Assembly (NCBI RefSeq): GCF_001911425.1
Contig: NZ_MPPL01000001.1
Location: forward strand, 3,241,273 to 3,305,272
DNA: 64,000 nucleotides
Source of the DNA: Mucilaginibacter polytrichastri
Lineage (GTDB): Bacteria; Bacteroidota; Bacteroidia; Sphingobacteriales; Sphingobacteriaceae
Direction of reading: 5' to 3'
Shown: piece after piece, positions 52,860 through 62,397 of the stretch
How the letters are laid out: every line of letters starts with the position of its first letter
How positions within the stretch are numbered: position 1 is the first letter of the stretch
The notes under the pieces: model-generated
The model's input: only the letters and a program-made list of their open reading frames with translations
Database searches by the model: none
Told to the model about the DNA's origin: nothing
Made by a program: the position numbers and the translations under genes

Positions 52860-55800
52860 ATGAAATTTAACGCTTTCTCTTTAGTTGTGCACAAGGCATG
52901 GCTACCCAAAACATTAATGGTTATGAAATTGACCACGCTAATTATGTTTATAGCTCTTTTGCAATGCAGCGCAAAAGGCTTTAGTCAAAAAATCAATCTG
53001 AATGAAAGAAACACGCCTTTAAAACAGGTGCTGCAACACATTAACAAACAAACCGGTTATGTTTTCTTTTACGATTCAAAAGATGTTGATAATAAAACTA
53101 TCAATATTGTATTAAAAGACGCTTCGCTTGATGAAGCTTTAAGCGAATGCCTGAAAGGCAACGCATTAAAGTATAAAGTAATTAACAAAACCATTTTACT
53201 GCAGGTTGCAGATCCTGATCAAAATATATCTGCTGATGCCGCCGCTTCTGTTACCATTGTGGGCCGGGTGCTTGATAATAACAACGACCCTTTGCCAGGT
53301 GTAAGCATCAGGTTAAAAGACGGTAAAACAGGAGCGATTACTGATGCCGATGGTAAATTCAGTATCAGTGTTCCTGATGCTAAAAGTATTTTAGTTTTTT
53401 CTTACATAGGTTTCGCCACCAGGGAAATCCCTGCCGGCGAAGGCAATGCCCTGGTTGTTAAATTACAGCCAGCCACAGGCGGACTGAATGAGGTTGTGGT
53501 AACTTCATTCGGTATTAAACGCCAGGAAAAAGCATTGGGCTATGCATCAACCACTGTGAGTGGAAAAGATATCACCGAAGCCGGCAGCACCAACTTTGCA
53601 TCTGCTTTATATGGCAAGGTTGCAGGTGTTAGTGTACATACAGCACCTGGAGGTGCAAGTAGCGGCGTTACGGTGCAAATACGTGGTATTAACTCTTTAA
53701 GTTACAATAAGCCCCCTTTGTATGTGGTAGACGGAGTAATTATCCGCAACCAACAGCAGTATGGCGTAAACGGCTTCAATAACAATGGCTTTTACTCAGA
53801 TCAACGTATTGAAGGTAATGGGGTTTTGGATATTAACCCAAATGATATCGAAAGTTTAAATATACTTAAAGGAGGGTCGGCAACCGCTTTGTATGGTTCT
53901 GATGGCGAAGGCGGTGTAATTATTATTACCACAAAAAAAGGCGTAAAAGGCAAAGGCCCTACAGTTGATTTCAACTATTACGGCACAATGGAACAAGCCG
54001 CTTATTTGCCAAATTACCAAAATGTATATGGGCAAGGTTATGACCGTGCAACTAACCTGGCGCTTGGTTTTAATGCAGATGGTTCTGTACCAGATGCCAA
54101 ATCTCCTGCCGGCTGGAGGCCTAACTTTAGAGCTTATTCAGACTTTGGCCCCAAAATGGAAGGCCAGCAAGTTCGCTGGTGGGATGGTTCTATACAGTCT
54201 TACTCGCCACAGCCCAACAATTATAAAGATATATTCAGAACGGGTTACAGCTCGAGCGCTAACGTATCATTATCAAATCAAACAGATAATGCCAATTATC
54301 GCATCTCATATACACGGCTTGATTATGGTGGCATTCAAAGAGAATCTGGTGTACACAAAAACAGCTTTAATTTAAACAGCACACTTAACCTGAGCAAAAA
54401 AGTAAGTGTTGACTTAGTAGCCAATTATGTGAACACCATTACAGATAATCGCCCATACCAAACTAACCGCCTGGCCCAATCATTCGATGGTTTTTTTGGA
54501 CGGGAAGAGAAAATGGATTTAGTTAGGCAAAAATATCTAACCTCACAGGGATATGAGTATGCGCCATACAACAAAACGCAGCTAAACCCGGCAGAAGCTT
54601 TTGTGTTTAACGTTAGGCCTAATTTGTATGATTACTTTTTCAGCACGTTAAAAAACAACTATACTGAAACTGAAAATCGTATTTACTCGAGCGCCACCTT
54701 AAACTGGGATATACTAAGTCATCTTAAATTCAGGGCGAGAATAGGTAACGATTACACCGGCCGCAATACAGATGCCGAAAATTACAACACCTATCCTGTG
54801 GCATTTAATGCAGGGAGTTCAAGTACGGGTGCTTACAATGTGGCATCGGGTATTTATTCTATTTTGTATGGAGATGCCTTATTAACGTATTCTAACAACA
54901 TCACAAAAGATTTAAACTTCTCTGTTAATGCTGGTTTTACAGCCAAGCATGAAAGCTACCTTGACCAAACCTCTGGCACCACTAACGGCTTGGTATCGGC
55001 AAACTTTTTTTCTTTAAATAACTCATACGGTATCCTTAGCACTACCTACACCAGGCAGTATCTTTTAAATGAAGGTGCGTTTGGCCTTCTTAATTTATCT
55101 TATAAAAATTACCTGTTTTTAGAAGGAGCAATCCGCCAGGAATCAACTTCAACACTGCCTCCGGCAAATAATACTTATTACTACCCCGCAGTAAACGGAA
55201 GTTTCATTTTCAGTGATGCGTTTAAAAACACTATGCCATCGTTTTTAAGTTATGGTAAATTAAGGCTTTCTTATACTCAAAATGGCAACCCGGCACCAGC
55301 ATACGTCTCCAATATTGCTTATGCCCAAACCTCCCTGCAAACCAATACTGGTTCGGTCTCTCAGCTTACTATCCCCTCGGCATATGGTAACAGTACCCTT
55401 AAGCCCGAAAGAAAACATGAATATGAAGCAGGTTTAGAAGTCCGTTTTTTACATGACAGGCTTGGCGCAGATGTAACCTACTATACCAACAAAGTTAATG
55501 ACCAGATTTTGCCTTTAACCGTTGCACCAAGTAACGGCGCCAGTAGCCAGATTGTAAACGTTGGTACCATAGGCAATAAAGGGCTTGAGGTAGCATTAAA
55601 TGCTACGCCAATCGTATTCCCAAATTTCAAGTGGGATGTGCGTTTGAATTATTCGTTTTATAAAACAAAGGTTTATTCACTGGCTCCTAATGAACCAGAA
55701 CTTGATTTCTACACTGCCGAAAGTAATTCTATTAAGGTTACTGCAAAACCAGGCGAAGCTTTAGGTAATATTTATGACTACCCAATTGCTACAGACAGCA

Positions 55801-56516
55801 AGGGTAATAAAATGATAGATGGCAACGGCTATTATATTATGGACCAGTCTCGTTACGTTAAAGTGGGCAACATTTTGCCAAAAGCAGTAGGTGGTTTTAC
55901 CAATACGTTTACTTACAAACGCTTTTCATTAACTACTGTAATTGATTACAGGTTGGGTGGCCAGTTAATATCTACGCCTTTAAAATATGGCATAAACGCA
56001 GGTATGTATACCAGCACCCTAAAGTATAGGGATGCACAACATGGCGGTTTAACCTATTATACCAATGGCGCGGGTGTTAACGTACAATTAGCTTCTAGTG
56101 CAACAGCAGGCCCTACCGGCGAAACTGTTTACCACGATGGAGTAATCCAACCGGGTGTTTTAGCCAACGGGCAAGCGAATAATATCATACTTGATGCTGC
56201 CAGTTACTACGAAAACCAATTTGGCGCCGGTGACCCCAACTCTGTAAACGATGGTACTGCTATTTACAATAACAGCTACATCAAGTTGCGTGAGGTTGCT
56301 TTTGGGTATTCGTTACCACAAAACCTGGTGAAACATATCGGGCTATCTAAAGTAAGATTTTCGCTGATAGGTCGCAATTTACTGTACATCTACCGCACAC
56401 TAAAAAATCTTGACCCGGAAACGGCAATTGGAAGCCAGTGGTATAGTCAGGGTATAGATAATGGTTCAATACCTTCAACCAGAAGTTACGGATTCTCTTT
56501 AAATGCCACTTTTTAA
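52860..56516 (+). CDS. SusC/RagA outer-membrane transporter with STN signalling domain
   Basis: 1218 residues. After a signal peptide ending about residue 42 (GFSQ) comes the secretin/TonB short N-terminal (STN) domain: LKQVLQHINKQTGYVFFYDS, KDASLDEALSECLKG. Then the carboxypeptidase-like domain (VGRVLDNNNDPLPGVSIRLK), the plug (LNEVVVTSFGIKRQEKALGY, LYGKVAGVSV, IRGINSLSYNKPPLYVVDG, LYGSDGEGGVIIITT) and the barrel to RSYGFSLNATF. The STN domain means ligand binding is reported to FecR and releases the sigma factor encoded just upstream. It works with the SusD that follows. Confidence 0.94.
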   Translation: MKFNAFSLVVHKAWLPKTLMVMKLTTLIMFIALLQCSAKGFSQKINLNERNTPLKQVLQHINKQTGYVFFYDSKDVDNKTINIVLKDASLDEALSECLKGNALKYKVINKTILLQVADPDQNISADAAASVTIVGRVLDNNNDPLPGVSIRLKDGKTGAITDADGKFSISVPDAKSILVFSYIGFATREIPAGEGNALVVKLQPATGGLNEVVVTSFGIKRQEKALGYASTTVSGKDITEAGSTNFASALYGKVAGVSVHTAPGGASSGVTVQIRGINSLSYNKPPLYVVDGVIIRNQQQYGVNGFNNNGFYSDQRIEGNGVLDINPNDIESLNILKGGSATALYGSDGEGGVIIITTKKGVKGKGPTVDFNYYGTMEQAAYLPNYQNVYGQGYDRATNLALGFNADGSVPDAKSPAGWRPNFRAYSDFGPKMEGQQVRWWDGSIQSYSPQPNNYKDIFRTGYSSSANVSLSNQTDNANYRISYTRLDYGGIQRESGVHKNSFNLNSTLNLSKKVSVDLVANYVNTITDNRPYQTNRLAQSFDGFFGREEKMDLVRQKYLTSQGYEYAPYNKTQLNPAEAFVFNVRPNLYDYFFSTLKNNYTETENRIYSSATLNWDILSHLKFRARIGNDYTGRNTDAENYNTYPVAFNAGSSSTGAYNVASGIYSILYGDALLTYSNNITKDLNFSVNAGFTAKHESYLDQTSGTTNGLVSANFFSLNNSYGILSTTYTRQYLLNEGAFGLLNLSYKNYLFLEGAIRQESTSTLPPANNTYYYPAVNGSFIFSDAFKNTMPSFLSYGKLRLSYTQNGNPAPAYVSNIAYAQTSLQTNTGSVSQLTIPSAYGNSTLKPERKHEYEAGLEVRFLHDRLGADVTYYTNKVNDQILPLTVAPSNGASSQIVNVGTIGNKGLEVALNATPIVFPNFKWDVRLNYSFYKTKVYSLAPNEPELDFYTAESNSIKVTAKPGEALGNIYDYPIATDSKGNKMIDGNGYYIMDQSRYVKVGNILPKAVGGFTNTFTYKRFSLTTVIDYRLGGQLISTPLKYGINAGMYTSTLKYRDAQHGGLTYYTNGAGVNVQLASSATAGPTGETVYHDGVIQPGVLANGQANNIILDAASYYENQFGAGDPNSVNDGTAIYNNSYIKLREVAFGYSLPQNLVKHIGLSKVRFSLIGRNLLYIYRTLKNLDPETAIGSQWYSQGIDNGSIPSTRSYGFSLNATF

Positions 56517-56535
56517 CTATTTAAATTGATCAACG

Positions 56536-58131
56536 ATGAAAAAAATATTTATATACATCAATATTATAATTTTACTGGCTGTCTCGTTCAGTGCATGTAA
56601 AAAATCAATTGATAAAGATTACATTAATCCAGAATTATCAACCAAACCGAGTATCAGCGGATTTTTCACGGCTATGCTCAACAGCGACCGTGTTAGGCCT
56701 GCCTACTGGAACCTTCGTACTTTCTTTTTTCCGCAGGTTTCTATTTATGCGCAAACAACAAGCTTTGATATCGTAAATACTGCATATAAAGCAACGGATG
56801 GATACCTGGGGAATTACTGGTCAGACTTTTACTATCCATCTGGTAACGGAAGCGGCCCAATGGCTTTGTATCGCTCTATGCAGGCCACACTTCCTACTTT
56901 ATCCGCATCCGATCAGGCAGACCAACAAATTTATTTGCAGGCAGCCAAAATTGTATTGGATGAACGCGCTGCAAAAATGATTGATATGTGGGGAGACATC
57001 CCCTATTCACAAGCCGGAAATCTGGAAACTGCAAGTACAATCAAGAACCCGGTATTTGATGATCAGAAGGCGCTTTATACCACAATTATAAAAGACCTGG
57101 ACGATGCCGCCACTTATTTTGCTACAGCAAAACCAAGTAGCAATGTACAGACTTCTTTTGCTAAATCTGACATTTTGCTGAACGGTAGTTTACTAAAATG
57201 GCAGCAATATGCTAACTCTGTACGTTTGCGTTTATTGATGCGTATTTCTAATTACGATGAAGCAACTGCAAAAACAGCGGTAACCACCATGCTTAACAGT
57301 CCTGCTTCTTATCCGCTTTTAGATGGTAACGGCGTTGGCACTTACAACCCGGCTAATATAGATGTTCTTTTACAACCCTTAACTACAACAACCAGCAGTA
57401 CTCTGTACAGTGCTTTAACAGAAATTGATAGTTACTGGGCAACAGATTATAAATTAAATAAGGTAATGCTACCAGCTAATGACCCACGCATACCTGTTAT
57501 GTATGATAAGTATGGTAAAACGGTTAACAGCGTATTTGTACCTAATAAGAATTACAGAGCAATGCCTATTACTTATACCTCTGCGCAACAGGATACGGCT
57601 TATGCCAATTATTCAATTGTAGATTCTACTACTTTTCTGAACAACATTAAGATGCCTGGTATTGTAATTACAGCATCTGAGGTTAATTTTCTGAAAGCAG
57701 AAGCTTACGAACGCTGGGGATTAGGCAATGCGCAAACTGCATACAATACGGCCTTAACACAATCGGTATACTTTTACTACTATCTAAATAGTATTGGTGG
57801 TGGTAGCGTTACTGCACCTACGGCTACAGATATTAGTACCTTTTTAGCTAATACCACCGTAGCCTACACAGGTACGTCAACCCAAAAATTGGCATTGATC
57901 TATGTACAAAAATGGTTACACTTTGGATTTTTGCAATCTGATGAAGCCTGGGCAGAATACCGGAGGACTAAATACCCTCAACTAACTTTCCCAACACAAA
58001 CGCTGGTTAGTTATGAAACCCCACCAACAAGGCTATTATATCCATCTGTTGAGACTGCCTATAATACCAATTATAACAGTGTAAAATCGAAAGACACCAG
58101 AACAACAAAAATATTCTGGGATGTTAAATAA
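56536..58131 (+). CDS. SusD/RagB family outer-membrane lipoprotein
   Basis: 531 residues. Lipoprotein signal with lipobox VSFSAC (Cys 21) and then KKSIDKDYINPELSTKP. The SusD-like body includes AAKIVLDERAAKMIDMWGDI, PYSQAGN, MPGIVITASEVNFLKAEAYE, RWGLGNAQTAYN and QSDEAWAEYRRTKYPQLTF. It is the surface ligand-binding partner of the STN-SusC 19 nt upstream. The type resembles SusD-like_2 members more than starch SusD. Confidence 0.92.
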   Translation: MKKIFIYINIIILLAVSFSACKKSIDKDYINPELSTKPSISGFFTAMLNSDRVRPAYWNLRTFFFPQVSIYAQTTSFDIVNTAYKATDGYLGNYWSDFYYPSGNGSGPMALYRSMQATLPTLSASDQADQQIYLQAAKIVLDERAAKMIDMWGDIPYSQAGNLETASTIKNPVFDDQKALYTTIIKDLDDAATYFATAKPSSNVQTSFAKSDILLNGSLLKWQQYANSVRLRLLMRISNYDEATAKTAVTTMLNSPASYPLLDGNGVGTYNPANIDVLLQPLTTTTSSTLYSALTEIDSYWATDYKLNKVMLPANDPRIPVMYDKYGKTVNSVFVPNKNYRAMPITYTSAQQDTAYANYSIVDSTTFLNNIKMPGIVITASEVNFLKAEAYERWGLGNAQTAYNTALTQSVYFYYYLNSIGGGSVTAPTATDISTFLANTTVAYTGTSTQKLALIYVQKWLHFGFLQSDEAWAEYRRTKYPQLTFPTQTLVSYETPPTRLLYPSVETAYNTNYNSVKSKDTRTTKIFWDVK

Positions 58132-58173
58132 AAATCTTGATTACTAGTTTTTTAGGGTTACTAGTTAAATGTT

Positions 58174-58198
58174 AAGCCGGGCTTGTCCCGGCTTTTTT
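58174..58198 (+). terminator. Intrinsic terminator of the susCD operon
   Basis: AAGCCGGG pairs with CCCGGCTT around CTTGT, followed by T. It lies 42 nt after the SusD stop. Confidence 0.85.
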
Positions 58199-58324
58199 CA
58201 TGACTATATTAGCTATAAGCTATTATGAGGTATCAATACATACATACCAAATCAATTACCTTAAGGCTTTACTGGTACTGTTATGCGTCACTACACAAGG
58301 CATCTCCCTCCAGACCTATGCCTA

Positions 58325-59326
58325 CTACAATCCACTTTTCAATGCCTTCTTCAACTGGCTCAAAAATTCGGCTACACTTTCCGCACTACCAGACGCTGGC
58401 TGCTTTACGGCACATCCCATCATTACAAAACTCTTCAAATCTTCTACCTGCCATATCGCTGCACCACTTATTCCCGGATAATCAATCTTAAAGCCTTTGA
58501 GCTGGGTCTTAATCTCCGCTACTGATTTACTTCCCTTGTAAGTGTCGCAAGTGCTAAATGAACCACGTACCATAAATATTGGATATATTGGCTGTTTCGG
58601 CTTAAGTGCCCCTACCCAATCTTTAATTTCATTGTTTGCACCGCCATCATAACACTGTAAATACAAGGCGTCTACCACATTTGCATCAGATGCCTTTAAA
58701 ATATCGCCCCAATAAGCATATCCTCTAAAAGGGCATAGTGTCATATGCATGTTTAGCTTTGCTGCAATCTTACCCATCGCAATAATAGAAGGGCTGTCAT
58801 ACACAGACTCATCATCGATACAAAATGCATCGGCGCCCAGCACTTCTTTTAATACCTTACAAATATTATATAACGTACTCTGCTCACCAATACCGGTTAC
58901 GATGCCTGGCACCGTCTTAGATGGGTCATACCAGTCACGAATAAAATCAAAAGTATTTGGCGGCTGCCCATACCAACGCCCTTCCAGTAAAATTTCAATA
59001 CGGGATATAGAAGATTTTTTTTTGAGATCTTTCACCCTTGATACATAAGAAGAATCTCCTACCCATTTGCCGTTATGAATAATGGGTTGATGAGAATCAC
59101 CCGAATACAGGTCTCCATTTTCATGAATATAAAAGCTGGATAATAGCAGCGTATTAAACCCGCTATGCTTCAATAAGCGGTATGTTGTATCATTACCCGG
59201 ATATAACCCTCTACCAAATATGGCCAAATTTTTGGCGGGTAAGGACGCAGCGGGCGCATAAGTTTGTTGCGCAGAACATAAATGTGAAAAAGTAACCAAC
59301 AAGATAACAGAAAACAATGCCTTCAT
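58325..59326 (-). CDS. Secreted GH18-like TIM-barrel protein
   Basis: 333 residues from the ATG at 59326, directly before a signal peptide (MKALFSVILLVTFSHLCSAQ). The upstream ATG at 59359 would add 11 residues and spoil it. Strand-like segments match a glycoside hydrolase 18 barrel: GFNTLLLSSFYIHENGDLY early, DAFCIDDESV in the middle and YPGISGAAIWQVEDL at the end. The middle segment aligns with the GH18 motif DGxDxDxE, with the catalytic Glu and one Asp kept and the first inner Asp changed to Cys. It may be a divergent chitinase or endo-N-acetylglucosaminidase, or a binding protein. It is convergent with the SusCD pair. Confidence 0.65.
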   Translation of the reverse strand: MKALFSVILLVTFSHLCSAQQTYAPAASLPAKNLAIFGRGLYPGNDTTYRLLKHSGFNTLLLSSFYIHENGDLYSGDSHQPIIHNGKWVGDSSYVSRVKDLKKKSSISRIEILLEGRWYGQPPNTFDFIRDWYDPSKTVPGIVTGIGEQSTLYNICKVLKEVLGADAFCIDDESVYDSPSIIAMGKIAAKLNMHMTLCPFRGYAYWGDILKASDANVVDALYLQCYDGGANNEIKDWVGALKPKQPIYPIFMVRGSFSTCDTYKGSKSVAEIKTQLKGFKIDYPGISGAAIWQVEDLKSFVMMGCAVKQPASGSAESVAEFLSQLKKALKSGL

Positions 59327-59654
59327 ATAACTATAGATAATAAAGGCCAATTTAAGCACAATATTGTTGATATTTTGTCACTAAAACTATTTGACTAGTA
59401 ACTACCTGGCACTTATTTACTATTCTTAAGTTCTGTAAAATTAAAATATCCAGCAATTGCCGCTTAACCTCACTTACAGACTTCCGCGTTTAATCTCCTC
59501 GTGATTCTTTATCCATTTACCTAAGATGATTCCTTATCGGCCGGCAAGCTTTCTAAAGATTTGGCAAGCACTTCAATGAAAAGTCTACAAAAAAAGCCAT
59601 CAATAATTGATGGCTGTGAACATATATGATGAACTTTTTGCAAAGTGTGTTAGC
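59327..59654. other. Gap upstream of the GH18-like gene
   Basis: It holds the terminator of the GIN-domain gene at 59588-59615 and presumably the promoter of the GH18-like gene. Nothing else is recognisable. Confidence 0.4.
59588..59615 (-). terminator. Terminator of the GIN-domain gene
   Basis: On the minus strand AGCCATCAA pairs with TTGATGGCT around TTA, followed by a run of T. Confidence 0.75.
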
Positions 59655-60254
59655 TTATAAACCGGCTACCTGTTCTGCTTTTGCAAAACCATCGTAGCTA
59701 ACTTTACGGCTTAAGTTGGTAGCTACCAGGTTGCTGCTGTTAACGGTGGCAGATTGGTTGTATTTTAAGTTAAAATCGTTAACGGTACCTGTTAAGTTAG
59801 CAGTTGCCTGGTCGTTTACATTAATGTTGGCGCTGTAGGCTTCCATATTAAGGTTAGCTGCTGCGTGGTTGTAAAGATTTACATCCAGGTTAATACCAGA
59901 TAATTTACCGAATGATTTTACTGATGCATTATCGTAAGCACTGATGCTTTGTAATTCTGCTGCGGTTACCCAAACTACTAACTTTTCGTTTTTGTAAGAT
60001 GAAATGCGCAATACACCATTTTGGTTTTGTACCAAAGCGCTTTCGCTGTAATATTTATCGTATACCTTAACGTTGTCTGTTGCGCCGTCTGATACGTATA
60101 GTTCAACGTTACCGCGAACTTCTATTTTGCTGATGTGTTTTACATCTGTTAATACGGTACTAACGTTGTTGCTGTGGTTGGCGGCGAATGTGTTTGTGCT
60201 GGTTGCTAATGCTAATGATAACACTGTTGCAATGGTTAAAATTTGAGTTTTCAT
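59655..60254 (-). CDS. GIN-domain (DUF2807) exported protein
   Basis: 199 residues. Signal peptide 1-24 (ending TFAAN). The rest is one right-handed beta-helix-like GIN domain: VKHISKIEVRGNVELYVSDG, then repeating short strands with Asn and Ala ladders (LDVNLYNHAAANLNM, ANINVNDQATANLTG). The domain is common in Bacteroidota putative adhesins or envelope proteins. Its function is not established. It is monocistronic, with its own terminator. Confidence 0.85.
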   Translation of the reverse strand: MKTQILTIATVLSLALATSTNTFAANHSNNVSTVLTDVKHISKIEVRGNVELYVSDGATDNVKVYDKYYSESALVQNQNGVLRISSYKNEKLVVWVTAAELQSISAYDNASVKSFGKLSGINLDVNLYNHAAANLNMEAYSANINVNDQATANLTGTVNDFNLKYNQSATVNSSNLVATNLSRKVSYDGFAKAEQVAGL

Positions 60255-60454
60255 ATGATTGTAATGTTTTGATGATCTTTTAATTTGTAATAGCCTCTGT
60301 GCTAATTACGATAATAAGACGTGCTCACTATCAAAACGTTACAGCCAATTTATCCAAAAGGGCAGATAATATGTAAACAGGCATATTTACCCGGTGAACG
60401 GGTTAAATTTATCGGCGAAAATGTGCATATCTCGATTGGTCCAACTAATTGTAC

Positions 60455-61006
60455 TTAATTCCAGTGTACATCTATATTATTGTCTTTTGCGAAAGCTTTA
60501 CCATTTGATACCAAAGCAGCATATTGCTTTTCAAATCCGGCATTGTATTTTTGCCTAATCAAATTTATAAGCTCATCTTTTTGTGCTTGCGGGGCTTTAG
60601 CATCGCATAGTTTTGCATAAGCCGTGTATTCTTTTTTATATACTGGAATTACGTATTCATAAAGTGCAATTGATTGTGCCTTTATAACTTTTCTTTTTTC
60701 ATCATTTGCCGAGAGTGCTTTAACATCTTTAAGTGCTTTTTCCATATATAAAACATTATTTTGCACATTAGTTAAAGCTTCATTACCTTTTTTCTTGCTC
60801 GACGGAATATTAGGATACTCAGTGGCTTCATCATTAATATGCTTGGCCAAAATAGGTGTACCAAAATCAACTATTGTATTTGTGTTTAGAAGCGCAACAT
60901 CAAAAAACTTTTCTGCAGGTTCTGAACAGGATTGAAAGAAAACAGATATTACTAGAAAAAGCGCGACATAAAATTTACCGGATAAAGATTTTAAAATATT
61001 TGTCAT
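60455..61006 (-). CDS. Predicted lipoprotein of unknown function
   Basis: 183 residues. Hydrophobic start with lipobox VFFQSC (Cys 27), then SEPAEKFFDVALLNTNTIVD. The mature part is mostly alpha-helical and rich in Lys and Ala (NALTNVQNNVLYMEKALKDV-like segments). I recognise no family. It starts 27 nt after the ankyrin-SHOCT gene and is probably the third gene of that operon. Confidence 0.7.
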   Translation of the reverse strand: MTNILKSLSGKFYVALFLVISVFFQSCSEPAEKFFDVALLNTNTIVDFGTPILAKHINDEATEYPNIPSSKKKGNEALTNVQNNVLYMEKALKDVKALSANDEKRKVIKAQSIALYEYVIPVYKKEYTAYAKLCDAKAPQAQKDELINLIRQKYNAGFEKQYAALVSNGKAFAKDNNIDVHWN

Positions 61007-61033
61007 AGAGTTGAGTGGTTAATTAATACTGTT

Positions 61034-62386
61034 TTATCCCTGCAGTATCTTTTGTTTTTCTATTTCGAATTCTGACTGGGTAAGTATGCCTGCATCCAAC
61101 AAATCTTTCAGATCTAATAAACCTTGTTTTTTGTTACTGATTGATGTATTTGCGGCGGCAGGCTCGGTAACCATAGATGCTATGTTGCCAATTTCTGATT
61201 TAGCTTGGTCTTTCGGCCCATAGGAGAGTAACAGTGTTGTGATTTCGTTAAAGCCTTTAATATTTGAATAATCAATAGCTTTTTGTTCCTTCACATTCAC
61301 TACGGCAGTATCGGCTCCATGGTCTAACAGCGTTTTAACAATATCAATTTTACCATTAGCTGCTGCATAGTGTAAAGGTGTGTTACCACTTTCGTCTTGT
61401 ATATTTACGTTCGACCCGTTCTCTATAAGAAGCTTAACCAAACTTAAATGCCCATTTTTTACAGCTACATGCAGCAGGCTTTCACCACCGTATTCATAAG
61501 TTTCTCTCAATGAAAAACTGCTATCAATAGATAAGTTATTAGCCGATTGAACCCATTCCAAATAGTAACTTATCGAATCTGCATCGTCAGACAATGGCTT
61601 ACTGTAGTTGACGTCTATTCCGTTTTGGATGAATAGTTTCACTATTTCCTTTTGATTATGATTACAAGCGTACCAGATAGGTGATAAACCATTATTTGAA
61701 GAAACAGTAAGATCTGCACCTTGCTCTACCAATACTTTTATAACCATATTATTATTCTGGTAGCAAGCTAATAGCAATGGTGTTTCGCCAAGGTGGTTGG
61801 CATGGTTAACATCTGCACCACCCTGTATTAGAAATAATATAGCGGCCGTACTTCCAGATTTAACTGCAAAAAACAATGGCGCATTACCGCCTTTATCAGC
61901 AGCATTTACATTAGCACCTTTATTTATAAATTGGGCAATAATATCTTTATTCTTACTACTTGCGGCAAACATTAATGGTGTTTCAGCCCTATTATTTTCC
62001 TGATCAACAGAGTGGTCCGTTTTCAGCAGTTCTTCCAATACTTCTGCTTGCATTAGTTGTGCTGCTAAGTGTAAAAGGCTGTTTCCCTGGTGATCCTTAA
62101 TGTCAAGCCTCGCTCCTTTATCGATCAGGTATATTGCAGTTTGTTTCTGCTTTTGCAGGCACGCAAAAAACAGTGGTGTTTCTCCATTATGATCTTCGTA
62201 ATTAATATCTGATCCCGCCTCAATTAATGCTTTTACAATATCCAGATACCCTCTGTGGGCGGCATAGTGTAAAGCGGTTCTGCCTTTTTCATCTGTATAA
62301 GCAACATCAACTTCGTTATTCTTAAGCAGGATCTCTGCAATTTTTCTTTTGCCTGATTCACAAGCAATTATAAATGACATTGACAT
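61034..62386 (-). CDS. Ankyrin-repeat protein with C-terminal SHOCT domain
   Basis: 450 residues. About eleven ankyrin repeats fill residues 1-395 (for example GRTALHYAAHRGYLDIVKAL, GETPLFFACLQKQKQTAIYL, GNTPLHYAAANGKIDIVKTL). One is disrupted by an insert around 250-285. The last 30 residues, LLDLKDLLDAGILTQSEFEI, are a SHOCT (short C-terminal) domain, thought to mediate oligomerisation. No signal peptide is seen, so it is likely cytoplasmic and acts by protein binding. It begins 11 nt after the second ankyrin gene. Confidence 0.85.
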   Translation of the reverse strand: MSMSFIIACESGKRKIAEILLKNNEVDVAYTDEKGRTALHYAAHRGYLDIVKALIEAGSDINYEDHNGETPLFFACLQKQKQTAIYLIDKGARLDIKDHQGNSLLHLAAQLMQAEVLEELLKTDHSVDQENNRAETPLMFAASSKNKDIIAQFINKGANVNAADKGGNAPLFFAVKSGSTAAILFLIQGGADVNHANHLGETPLLLACYQNNNMVIKVLVEQGADLTVSSNNGLSPIWYACNHNQKEIVKLFIQNGIDVNYSKPLSDDADSISYYLEWVQSANNLSIDSSFSLRETYEYGGESLLHVAVKNGHLSLVKLLIENGSNVNIQDESGNTPLHYAAANGKIDIVKTLLDHGADTAVVNVKEQKAIDYSNIKGFNEITTLLLSYGPKDQAKSEIGNIASMVTEPAAANTSISNKKQGLLDLKDLLDAGILTQSEFEIEKQKILQG

Positions 62387-62397
62387 ATATATTGTTA

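Noticed and set aside
58200..58525. Three overlapping plus-strand open frames after the susCD terminator
   Set aside because: They are shadows of the 3' end of the GH18-like gene in other frames and lack start signals.
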